Source: Tipula vernalis (taxonomy: Eukaryota > Arthropoda > Insecta > Diptera > Tipulidae). From it: DNA of 64,000 nucleotides. Below are positions 23,598 through 33,373 of this stretch, in pieces (the first letter of the stretch is position 1; the number at the start of each line of letters is the position of its first letter). Location of the stretch: the NCBI GenBank assembly GCA_958295665.1, contig OY282560.1, forward strand, positions 309,051,236-309,115,235, read 5' to 3'. Position numbers and translations under genes: made by a program. The notes beneath the pieces were generated by a model. It was given only the letters and a program-made list of their open reading frames with translations, was not told where the DNA came from and searched no databases.

Positions 23598-24112
23598 TTG
23601 TTATTTGTATCGTATATCATAATTTTTTTTTCGAATGTGTATAAAGGCTATATGCGCGAAAATTCAAATTTAATCGTTGAAAATAATCGCAAACTTTTCA
23701 TTTCGTCCCGTATGTTAAAATTTTGTTCGAAAAAATTAAAATTCGTTTACAAAATTATGATATACAACTTGTTGGTAGAGCATTTCAAAGTTTGAACATG
23801 GTTTTATTCACTAAATTAAAAGACAGAATTCCTGTAGAGTTACAATCAAATTTAATATATAAATTAAAATGTTCGTGTGGAAAAGAGTATGTGGGTCAAA
23901 CTAAACAAAATTTAAAAAAACGGGTTCGTCAACATATTTACGATTCTACGTATGAATTTAAACTGTCACACAGCGCTTTATCGAATCATCTATGTGGAAG
24001 TAATCACTCGTTATCTATAGATGACGCTGAGATACTTGATAAGGAGCAAAATTTCAATAAAAGATTTATTTTGGAAAGCATTTACATCAAAAAACATCAA
24101 AAATTTATCTGA
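23598..24112 (+). pseudogene. Penelope-like GIY-YIG endonuclease domain
   Basis: The 129-residue frame 23723-24112 has the linker LFTKLKDRIPVELQSN, then LIYKLKCSCGKEYVGQTKQN, where IYKLKC...EYVGQT is the GIY-YIG core, then LKKRVRQH (catalytic Arg and His region), and ILDKEQNFNKRFILESIYI with the conserved Glu. The upstream piece at 23598-23720 (FISSRMLKF) is in another frame. It nicks target DNA in active elements. This domain by itself appears intact. Confidence 0.85.
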
Positions 24113-24302
24113 AAATTTGTTAAATATCCAGGAAGTTTCAAAATATTTGTTAAATTATTAAAACATTTTATAGATCTTCTAAATTTAAATTTGTTTCACT
24201 CTAATTGTATAACTTAAACTGTTTTTCTGTTAAACTGAGTAATTTCTAAATTTCAAAACGAACTCTAGTTACTTTAGAAAAACATTCGTTATAAAAATTG
24301 TA

Positions 24303-24340
24303 ACCTTGAAAATGACGGGATGTGCCGTCGAAACGTCGGT
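24303..24340 (+). ncRNA. Hammerhead-ribozyme-like motif of the Penelope element
   Basis: The sequence around AATGACGGGATGTGCCGTCG has a stem GACGG/CCGTC with loop GATGTG. The strand CGAAACGTCGG follows directly, as in the GAAA side of hammerhead ribozymes known from Penelope-like elements. The other core strand, normally CUGAUGA, reads TTGAAAATGA, so it is degenerate. It lies about 190 bp after the GIY-YIG stop. Activity is doubtful. Confidence 0.5.
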
Positions 24341-24400
24341 TTTTTTTTTATTAATTTATATTAATAAAAAATAAAAATAAATTAAGCTAAAAAACCAACA

Positions 24401-24899
24401 AAATAAATTCATTAGTGAAACAGTCGGTAAAAGCAATTTAAAACAAATTGCTGCCATAAACCGGGAACAACTATAACATAATATATGAATTAATGCAATC
24501 AATCAATCAATCAAACATTCGATAAAAATCGTTTTTTACTGAGTCTAAAAATTAAAAACATTTTTTTGAGATATGGAGATCAGTGGTTAGCTATACCGAA
24601 GGATGCCTTAGTAAGCTTAAGGAGGACGGTTTCTAACAAAAAAATTACTCACTAAAATCTATATCGCATACAAATTTACCGCAATTTCAGAATCAGTAAC
24701 AAAAACACTTTTATTCTTGGTAAGCCTAGGCCAAATCATAACAATTTTTCGCGGGTTCGGTATATAATCTTGGCCTTCGAGGGTTCGGATTCGGAACATG
24801 TAACTAAAATTGCAAAATATGTGGTAAAATGTGTGATTAAAATGAAAATTATATGATCAAATTTTGGAAAGAAAACCAAAACCAGACTTATCTCAAGAG
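24401..24899. other. AT-rich spacer, no gene recognised
   Basis: Contains a short (AATC)n run near 24498-24513 and no recognisable coding sequence. Confidence 0.4.
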
Positions 24900-27896
24900 A
24901 ATTTCAATTCACTCATTAACAAAAAAAAAAAAAAAAATTATCAAGTTTTTGGCTACAAAGTTGGATAAATGAGCTCTTCTGGACTAAAAAGTGCTGGAAA
25001 AGTACTCCAAAAATGGTCCCACATTCATACACATAAAAATTTGGCTGGTAAGCGATACTTACTTCAAAAGAACACCGTGACGGTTAGGGCTAAAAGATTC
25101 ACGCTATTAAAGCAAGTTTTAAACTAAGAAAAAGCTAAATTATGATCATATTTTTGCTCAAAACAAATTGTAATTCTAACACAATTTTCAATTTAAGTTA
25201 CCATCAAGATTATATTCAATTACAGTTTAGAATTTTTATTCTTTACTAAATAATTTTATTGTTTTATTGCAATCATGTTTCGTATTGCAATTTTTACTAA
25301 TTGCAATTAAAATTTAGTTTGGAATATCAAACTTACACTTTTCGAAACATTTTAAAATGAAAGCAGAAATTTTAAATTTTGTATTTTAAATTTCACTCAA
25401 ATTTATAAATCAATTCATCCTTCAATTTTTTTTTTCAAATCAAGTTTGGAACTTAGCCTACTTGTATTCAAAATATCACAAAATTTCGATCTAATTGCAA
25501 CCAAAATTTTGGAATTCAAAAACAACTTTTCCTCAGAATTTTGCCCTCACTAAACATAAAATTTTGCTTAAGTCGATTTTATAATTCTAACTTAATCTTT
25601 AATTTTTCTCTTGCCAATTCAATTCGAAATACAAACTCAACTTAAAACTAACAACAAAATTACAGTTATGTTTTTGCTCAAGTTCAAATTACTATTCAAA
25701 TTCAATTTCTACTCAACATTGTTTTAAATTACGGCCTAAAATTCAAATATTTCGATACTTGATACAAATTTAACAAACGTTTTGATTCAATCTAGACTTT
25801 TAAATTCTACTCTTACTCATCATTTCTTATAACACTCAAATAAATTCTTAATAAATTTCTTAAATGCACTTGCAACTATAGTTGAAGTTGTATTCCAAAT
25901 TTCTAATCAAGCACATTTAGAAGACAAATCTATAGAATATCACAAAATTTTTAGCTTAATAGCACCCATAGTTTTGCGTTAATTAAATTTGGAAATCAAA
26001 CTCATTTTTTAAATATTGTTTAATTAAATTGCATCCAAATTTTTGCTCAAACTCTCGATTGGATTGAAATTGAATTTTTAGCCCAAACTTTGTTCAAATC
26101 TTGTTTTTACTCCGTTCTAAATAAAAATTTTCTCGAATAATTAACCAAATTTTTAAAATTCACTCAAACTGTTATTAAAGGCAACCAGTTAAACTCTATT
26201 TCTAATGTAAGTTCCTACTTAAGATTTTATTATATTACGGTTTAAAATTGATATGCTTCTGATTTTCAAGTTGATCTAAAATATTATCGTGTTTAGAATT
26301 TAAGCTCAGTCACATAAAGGGCATTAAAAATGTTACTTAAATAAAGAAGACAAGTTCTACATAAAATTTTACTCAAATTCATTTTTCTACCATAGTTTAG
26401 AATTCAAGCTAATTTTCTCAGTTCGTTCTCTTAATCAATTTGGACTAGATTTATGTTCAAAATTCCATTTATCATTTTGTTCAACTTCGAGAACTGCTTG
26501 GAACTAAATTTCTGACAAAAAAATCTTAATTTTTTTCGAATCAATTTTGATTTTAAACTAAGTTACTAGAGTGAATACCATTCACATATTAAAACGAAAA
26601 TTACAATAATCAATTAGCAGAATACCTAAATATTTGTTAAAACTGTAAATTTCATTCAAGTTTTCATTTCAATTTAATTCAATGAGCGTGATCAAAATTA
26701 GAATTAACAAACATTCAAGTACAGTTTGGAGTTTAACTCAATTTCGGTTTAAAATGTCCCTCACAGTTGATTCAAATCCCGATGGAATTGTAATCTAATT
26801 TTATTTTGGATGCATCCAAGATTTTATTCGAATCCACATAAAAACTATTTTCTTTTCCAGTCTAATTTTTTGATCCAATTCAAATTGGTTCCAAAATATG
26901 TATTAGGTTTTCCCTTGACATATCTATACTTTGCTCCACCTAATTTTGTTTTTTTGGAATGCCAAAACCATTTTTTTAAATTTTAATTCCTAATTCAAAT
27001 TTCACTTAAAATTTCCGACACAAATTTTTAAATTAAATTCTAAGGAAATTTGGTTGGTTGTTTGAGACCAAATCTCGTATTGAATTCTGTTTTAAAATTA
27101 TGTTTGAATCTAGTTTAGAACACAAAATTTACACTCAAATTTTTGCTCAAAACCAAATAGAATGTCCTAATCAATTTCTAATCTAAATTTCCAAATGAAT
27201 TTTTAACCCAAGTAACACTGTACTACAACAATTTGTACTATTTAAATTCCATGCAAAATGTAGCTGATGTTTAATCCAGAAACATTTTCTTAATTTCTAT
27301 TTTAAATTTATCTCAAAATATTGAAAGGTGTCGTGGTTCGAATTGGCACTCAATTAAAATTGTATCTGTTTAGTTTTCAACTGAAAATTTTGAGATTTTT
27401 TTTTTTTTTTTTGTTTGAATCCATTCAATATTTAGTCATATCAAGTTTTATTCAAAGATTGGGATTCAAATTCTCATTCAGATTTTTGGTCGAAATTCTG
27501 ATTTTTTTTACGATATGTTGAAATTCACAAACGTATGTTGACAAACAATATGTTAACTTTTCTTACGTAAATGGCACTCAATATTTTACTAAAATTCATG
27601 ATTTCTGAGTTAATTTCATTTCTAAATTAAATTTAAAATTTTGCCCATTATCCTACTAAAAATTACGTCCAATTGAGAATTGAACCTAATTTTGTTACCT
27701 GTAGATTTTCCTCTAGTTTTGGTCAAATTCATCCTGTTTTAATTGTAATTCGAAATCGATTTGTAATTTACCAAATCAAATTAAATTAAATTTTATTTTA
27801 TTTTAATTTGTAATCAAATTTACATTCAACATTTGCCTCAAACATATAATAACTTGGAACTTTTCGGATTAAAAATTGGTTTTCGTTCGGGTCCAT
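24900..27896. repeat. Ancient degenerate AT-rich tandem-like array
   Basis: For almost 3 kb the sequence cycles through similar phrases: TTTTTGCTCAAA at 25153, 25670, 26041 and 27141 or so, with AATTCTAACTCAAATT, CAATTTCTAATC and GGAATATCAAAC variants between them. No exact period survives, but a unit of about 40-50 bp is suggested. No gene is present. The 66-residue frame near 27321 is low-complexity. Confidence 0.5.
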
Positions 27897-28448
27897 TGTT
27901 GTGAAACACAACGCATTATCTTATAATAAAACCCAATTTCCGCGGTCATACAACTTTCAAGGTTGATTTATAATTAGTAAGTCGCGCTGACATAATATTA
28001 AATTACAAACAATAAGCGCATAATTATAAATATTTATCAAGGCCATTTAAAGTTGTAAAATCGCGAAATAAACATATTCATCAACATAACATTTTTCCGT
28101 AATTTTCCGCGACTCTTCAAAATTGCATTTCCGCGTATAAAAATGTTATGTTCCGCGATGATATGTTTCCGCTTAGCTTGTAAGATTTTCTATATATATA
28201 ATGGAAATTCTTACAGGTAAGAGATAGTTAAGTTACAGTTATAGTTAAATTCAGAAGTAGTTATTAAAATATCCTATAAGAAAATAAAAAAGGTGATCTT
28301 AGTTCTTAAAAGAAATAAACTGAATTGTGTGATTAAAACGAAAACCGAAATTGTGTAATTAATAGTAATATATTGTGTTGTAACATTGATAAAAAAAAAG
28401 GTAAGAAGACACTACTCCTACTTTTAACTAAATATATAAAACATAACA
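27897..28448 (+). repeat. 5' LTR
   Basis: 552 bp. The edge is a small hairpin, GTTGTG-AAA-CACAAC. The word TTCCGCG or near variants occurs five times in the first 300 bp. TATATATATA at 28191-28200 can serve as the TATA box, and AATAAA sites at 28283 and 28314 as poly(A) signals, placing R at roughly 28225-28340. Confidence 0.95.
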
Positions 28449-28466
28449 TTGGCGCTGCCGCAAAGC
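28449..28466 (+). promoter_or_regulatory. Probable primer-binding site
   Basis: The sequence directly after the 5' LTR, TTGGCGCTGCCGCAAAGC, contains TGG one base into the interior, as in tRNA-primed retrotransposons. I cannot name the tRNA. Confidence 0.55.
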
Positions 28467-28556
28467 GTTCCGCTCAGGGACAGTAGGAAAAAAATCATTC
28501 ATTCGAAATATTTCATTCCGCCCGTTCCAACGTACACTGAGATTATAGAAAGAAAA

Positions 28557-29744
28557 ATGGCTAATTTGACGCAGATTCAAGAATTAGTAGAGAAACGTGT
28601 TCCTCTTTTCTATGGCCAAGCTGAGGTCGACCCCAGCGAGGTTTATTTCTTCTTAGACGCGTGCAAACGCGTCGAGAAACAACTCTTAGGTAAACCAGAA
28701 CAGCTGGCAACCTTATTGGACGAGATTCTATTTAGACTTCGTGGTAGGGCATATACGATGTTCAAAGACATCCATATAGAAGATCTCAAAGACTTCTATA
28801 GTTTGATAATAAAGAAATTTTTACCCACCCACACAATAGAATCACTACAAGACCGATTAAGGAATGCCAAGCAAGGGAAATTCGAGAGCTGTGCAGACTT
28901 CGGTAGTCGGATACAGAGTCATGCACTAGATTATGAAGCAGGAGTCCGCACCAAATATGGTGAGGCAAATGCACTCCCGAAACCCCTTGTGGCCACATTA
29001 GAACAGGAGGCTTTCGTTCGTGGATTACACAACGAAGCCATCCGAACAAACCTGTCGATGGCCACAGGGAAATCCTTGAAAGAACTTGTTGAAATGGCAG
29101 ATAGAGTAGAGCGTCAGCTTGGTTTGTCCAGAGCAACAGCAACTGGCAGCCAGGGGGATACACTGACAAGGTGCCAGCTTTGTGATAAGTCAGGCCACAG
29201 TGCGAAGACATGTCGAACCAATACCTTGACACATGCACGGAGGGAAGTTGTAGTACCAACCGTATCATGCAGGTATTGCAAACGTTTCGGGCATATCTTG
29301 GAGAACTGTGCCGCCAGAAATGCCGCAAATCTAAGGTACCAGCAGTCACAGTCCGGAGCGCAACTCTACGAGCCACAGTTTGGAATTAAGAATCAGTATC
29401 CAAACAGAAATCAACAAAATTACCAACAAAATAATGGACAACGAAATTATCAGCCAAATAGGGTACAGCACAATCTCGAGCCACGCAGGAACACACACAA
29501 CAGTCCAATGAAACAGAATCCTTATCAACCTCCAGTAAGATCATTACAGCCCACAGTTAATCAAAGGCAACCGACTTACCTTAACAGGGATCCACAGAGT
29601 TACCGGAGAGATCAGGACATCAATCAATTAACGAACGGTCTGCAGAGAATGAATATTAACTATATAGAAAACGTCAACGAAAACTCAATTCATCACCAGG
29701 GAAACGAAGGGGGACTCGTCGAGCATCAGCAACACCAGCTGTAG
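28557..29744 (+). CDS. gag: Gag of the young LTR retrotransposon
   Basis: 396 residues from the ATG at 28557; the frame is open further upstream to the LTR edge, but the first ATG is the natural start. An alpha-helical capsid-like region (residues about 1-210) is followed by two perfect CX2CX4HX4C knuckles, CQLCDKSGHSAKTC and CRYCKRFGHILENC, then a Gln/Asn/Tyr-rich tail (residues about 275-390). Gag packages element RNA into particles. No stop or frameshift is present, which agrees with recent insertion. The stop at 29742-29744 overlaps ORF2, which is in the -1 frame. Confidence 0.92.
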   Translation: MANLTQIQELVEKRVPLFYGQAEVDPSEVYFFLDACKRVEKQLLGKPEQLATLLDEILFRLRGRAYTMFKDIHIEDLKDFYSLIIKKFLPTHTIESLQDRLRNAKQGKFESCADFGSRIQSHALDYEAGVRTKYGEANALPKPLVATLEQEAFVRGLHNEAIRTNLSMATGKSLKELVEMADRVERQLGLSRATATGSQGDTLTRCQLCDKSGHSAKTCRTNTLTHARREVVVPTVSCRYCKRFGHILENCAARNAANLRYQQSQSGAQLYEPQFGIKNQYPNRNQQNYQQNNGQRNYQPNRVQHNLEPRRNTHNSPMKQNPYQPPVRSLQPTVNQRQPTYLNRDPQSYRRDQDINQLTNGLQRMNINYIENVNENSIHHQGNEGGLVEHQQHQL

Positions 29745-31102
29745 TTCAGACGAGTCCACTTCCCGAAAAGATATACATTAATAGTAGTAATATAAGTAAA
29801 CCAGGTTCTGTCTCGGCCATGACACTGAGTTCAGACTCATATCTTTATAATAACTACCAGAGTTCCGCCTCGGTAGTTCCTACGAGTTCCGTCTCGTACC
29901 TTTATAATAACTACCAGAGTTACGCCTCAGTAGTTTCTACGAGTTCCATCTCGTACTCAAATAATAACTACCAGAGTTCCGCCTCAGTAGTTCCTACGAG
30001 TTCCGTCTCGTACCTAAATAATAACTACCAGAGTTCCGCCTCAGTAGTTCCTACGAGTTCCGTCTCGTACCTTTATAATAACTGCCAGAGTTCCGCCTCG
30101 GTAGTTCCTACGAGTTCCGTCTCGTACCTTTATAATAACTGCCAGAGTTCCGCCTCGGTAGTTCCTACGAGTTCCGTCTCGTACCTTTATAATAACTGCC
30201 AGAGTTCCGCCTCGGTAATTCCTACGAGTACCATCTCGTACAATTACAATAACTGCCAGAGTTCCACCTCGGTTGTTCCTGCGAGTTCCGCCTCGAACTC
30301 TTATAATAGCTGTCTGAGTTCCACCTCAGATATCAAAATAAATCCTCTGAGTATCACCTCAGTTATCAAAGTTAATCCTCTGAGTTCTGCCTCAGATACT
30401 AAAATAAAAGAATCGAGTTTCACCTCGATCAAAAATCCAAGAACGAGTGTAACCTCGAATAGTTTTAAGCAACAGTCCAATATAACGAACCCTGTCTCGA
30501 TCATTCAGGCGAGTTCCGTCTCGAGCATTAGTTATTTAAGCAAATCGAGCATTGTCTCAAATAATCAAAAAGTAGTTAATCCAACGAATTCAATCTTGAG
30601 CAATTCAATATCAAGGAACATTAAAAATAATAGAAATGATCCTCTGAGTTCCGTATCAGACACCAAAATAAATCCCTTGTGTTCCGCTTCGGACATTAAA
30701 ATAAATCAATCGGGTTCCGAATCGAACAATATTATTAAACCAATATACTCCACCCTAATACCAGATTCTCAAATATTAATTAATGAACACTCAAGAAACT
30801 CAATTTCCGCTACAATACCAGCCCACAAACCTAGTAAACTTACTACTACAATACCATCACATATAATAACAGAAAACAATAAAATTTCAACCACAATCCA
30901 GACAACCCCGGCAACACGAGACACCAATTTTCTTTTTAGCTTAGAACACAGACAAGACCAGTTATCGGGCATTAATACTCTAGAAAATCTGTTGTATCCG
31001 ATTAAACACACAGAAAGCACATCAACTAATTCAAAGAGTCCGTATTACCATTATCAAAACAATGTTCCTAACTACAAAACCAGGAAAAAAAAAAGAAATT
31101 GA
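29660..31102 (+). CDS. ORF2, -1 frame, Ser-rich tandem-repeat protein in place of pol
   Basis: The frame is open from 29660, just after a stop at 29657, overlaps gag by 85 bp in the -1 phase, and ends at 31102. The first ATG is at 29819. The leader, before that ATG, is basic (KRRGTRRASATPAV) and resembles the region joining Gag to protease in gypsy-like pols, suggesting frameshift expression as a Gag fusion. Then come eight 19-residue repeats (type NNYQSSASVVPTSSVSYLY, 29846-30301), a second Ser-rich repeat (DTKINPLSSAS type), and a Lys/Arg tail. No protease, RT or integrase motif is visible. The conserved feature may be the nucleic-acid hairpins, not the protein. Confidence 0.6.
   Translation, partial: LYRKRQRKLNSSPGKRRGTRRASATPAVVQTSPLPEKIYINSSNISKPGSVSAMTLSSDSYLYNNYQSSASVVPTSSVSYLYNNYQSYASVVSTSSISYSNNNYQSSASVVPTSSVSYLNNNYQSSASVVPTSSVSYLYNNCQSSASVVPTSSVSYLYNNCQSSASVVPTSSVSYLYNNCQSSASVIPTSTISYNYNNCQSSTSVVPASSASNSYNSCLSSTSDIKINPLSITSVIKVNPLSSASDTKIKESSFTSIKNPRTSVTSNSFKQQSNITNPVSIIQASSVSSISYLSKSSIVSNNQKVVNPTNSILSNSISRNIKNNRNDPLSSVSDTKINPLCSASDIKINQSGSESNNIIKPIYSTLIPDSQILINEHSRNSISATIPAHKPSKLTTTIPSHIITENNKISTTIQTTPATRDTNFLFSLEHRQDQLSGINTLENLLYPIKHTESTSTNSKSPYYHYQNNVPNYKTRKKKRN
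29826..30735 (+). other. Array of covarying GAG-N6-CTC hairpins
   Basis: About 25 short hairpins, roughly every 27 bp, continue past the 57-bp repeats into diverged sequence. Examples: ACGAG/CTCGT (29882-29897), TCTGAG/CTCAGA (30313-30330 and 30379-30396), ATCGAG/CTCGAT (30412-30429), TCTGA/TCAGA (30643-30660). The loop is near TTCCGT. Outer pairs change on both sides together. Confidence 0.75.
29846..30301 (+). repeat. 57-bp tandem repeat, eight copies
   Basis: Eight copies of 57 bp, in frame with ORF2. Central copies are almost identical; the outer ones diverge. Each holds one perfect hairpin ACGAG-TTCCGT-CTCGT (first at 29882-29897) and one weaker one, AGAG-TTCCGC-CTCG. Confidence 0.93.
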
Positions 31103-32589
31103 AGTCATAATCAAACCTTTCTTTCTAATAAATCCATAATTTCAACCTAAAATTGACTAAATCCATAATTCCAACCTAGCTCATAGTAATTATTTATTGG
31201 ATCACAATCAAAATTTAAAAAATATCATAAAAACAAAAATATACAGAATAACAGTTTGAAGAAAGACTGAAAATCAGGCAACATTCCCTATAATAAGAAA
31301 TATTTTTTGTTTTCGACTCTCCTAAGCTAACAGAAATATTCTATAGAAACCCTATTAAAACAAATTCAACATTTCAACCCCATTACAAATCAGAACTTAA
31401 AACTCTTAGTTATACAAAAGCTATTATCTGAGTTTAAAACTCCTATCATAGGCAAAAAACAGCATTTAGCAGGATTTAATAAAATAATCACTTTTTCCCT
31501 CACGTCGGAAATACTAACAAACATGAGGAAACAAGTCTAAATTCGGCTCATAAGACAAAGCAAAATTTTAACTAACACTCAAAATTAAAACATTACATTT
31601 ATAATAAATCATAAAAAAATAGATTATAAGCAAAATTATTAACGAAAAGGAAAATTTATAATAACCAAAAAAGATTAAAATATCTAACTTATCTAACTTA
31701 GATCAGAGAGATGATCCAAATCTCTAACCTAAATTCAATTATTTAAGCAATAAATTTAGAAGAAAATGTAGCTTTATAAAAAAAACAAAAATTTAGCTCA
31801 CAAATATAAATTTTTTAGAAATAAGATTGATCATAAACATTTTTTTTCGTCAAAATAATAATAATAACAAACTAAATATACATATATGACATACATTAAC
31901 AATGTCAAAAACCAAAAATAATTGCTCATATATAAAGTCAAGTTAACAAAAAAATATAAATTCCACAATACGTAGTAAAAAGAATCGCATTACAAAAACA
32001 AACATTTTTTTTTTTTTTACAATTAAACACTTACTTATGCTTAATTTGCATTATATAAGTTAACCTAAGTTAGGATAAAAATAAATTTTGTTGAAACATT
32101 CTGATATAGAGTAGTTAGTTTGAAAAATAGATGATCCAAAATATTTTTTTTTAGTATTTAGTCATAACAAAATCAAAGTATTGTAATTATGCATTAAGAA
32201 TGTAAGATACAGAAGCAGTAACCACAACGGCCACAACTCATCAAGCAGAATAATAGCCAAAGAATGTTTTAAAAGGTTCAGATCAAATTTACATGGTTTT
32301 CTCAACGTTAATTTATATGATTCACAACAAAGCATCACCACTATCCAAACAAATTTACGGATGCATTAACCATTCAACCAAGATTCCAATTCACCAATCA
32401 AGAATTAATAGGATGAATACATAAGTATGTCTACATTAAACAATTGGTCACATAGGCAGCATGTGAACAGCGAAGATAACTTAGACACCGATTCAATCGC
32501 TAATTATACTAAATCGAGCCTTGCTGATTCACGACATCACATGAATATGGGATTCATCAAGCAGAGCAAGGGCATTTATTTGCGATTCT
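31103..32589. other. A-rich interior of the LTR element, no gene
   Basis: Plus strand rich in A, many stops in all frames. No pol motif found. A weak repeat of TAAATCCATAAT occurs near 31128 and 31160. Confidence 0.6.
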
Positions 32590-33130
32590 AGAAAAATGTC
32601 AAATACTACTCAGCGTAACAGCAGATTCGACAAATCAAGCCAGCCACCAAGCATACGTACAAGAAATTATAATAACCTGATCAATTTCGGTCGTTATTCG
32701 AAAGATAATCACAAAACCACAACAGTTCTACACACGATGGTCCACGTTTTACAACAGATGCCAGCAAATCACAATTTGCAGCAAATTTCAAACATCATCC
32801 GATGGTTCAGACAAACCATTTGCACAGCCAATGCAAATGGAGATGGATCATGAAACAAGAGGATAAATATGTGATTATCATTCAGCTACCAAAGAGACAA
32901 GGAGAATTATTCGTCGGAATCATTTTGCAGAACCTGACCCTCCTAATAGAGGAACAACCCACACAATTATTCCGAAAACAGTCAGCCAATCAACAAAACC
33001 ATAAAGTATCAAAATCATTTAAAAAAAAAAAAAGGAAAAATCAGAGCTTCCATAACCAAAAACTTCCAAGATGCGGTGAAATTCAATCCAAAGCTTCCAA
33101 GGTGCTGTGAAAAAGAATCCAAAATTACCA
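32590..33130 (+). pseudogene. Gag C-terminal-like remnant inside the LTR element
   Basis: Frame pieces read NTTQRNSRFDKSSQPPS and, in another frame, SDGSDKPFAQPMQMEMDHETR. The second resembles the Gag tail before the protease in some gypsy-group elements. It differs from the intact gag of this element, so it may be a captured or leftover piece of another element. Assignment is weak. Confidence 0.35.
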
Positions 33131-33361
33131 AAATACTGTAAAGTGAAAACCAACCTTGATTTGAAACCCAAGAAACATTAACAAATGTGACTCCAAGAGA
33201 ACCAGAAAAAAGATGAGAAAGCCAACGCAAACAACGAAGCCACAATATAATCATCAACAAATTAGAAAGTAAGAACAATATGTAATCATTAGTATCTTAG
33301 CCCTAAGCCTATTTTCATACATATGTCCCATAAGATTTTTCCTTCAGAAAAATCTTCATAT

Positions 33362-33373
33362 GAAAGGGAGGTA
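33362..33373 (+). promoter_or_regulatory. Polypurine tract
   Basis: GAAAGGGAGG lies directly before the 3' LTR (33374), where plus-strand DNA synthesis is primed in LTR retrotransposons. Confidence 0.85.

Larger units (their letters stand above)
15240..24400 (+). mobile_element. Penelope-like element split by a 7.2-kb insertion
   Basis: The RT part lies at 15240-16410 and the GIY-YIG endonuclease part at 23598-24112, both plus strand and in the correct Penelope order. A hammerhead-like sequence follows at 24303-24340. Between the halves is a foreign two-gene unit. Canonical Penelope elements have RT, a linker and GIY-YIG in a single ORF, so the split is best explained by a later insertion into the linker. 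The RT is frameshifted and lacks its YXDD box. Confidence 0.78.

Noticed and set aside
24303..24340. Intrinsic bacterial-type terminator
   Set aside because: The GC stem and T run could suggest it, but the context is a eukaryotic Penelope-like element and the CGAAACGTC strand fits a hammerhead better.
28786..29376. 196-residue open frame on the minus strand
   Set aside because: It is exactly antisense to intact gag, with no recognisable motif; a shadow of the gag codon pattern.
29846..30301. Regular 57-bp repeats considered as a CRISPR array
   Set aside because: The repeats are contiguous, in frame and have no unique spacers; they lie in an LTR retrotransposon of a eukaryote.
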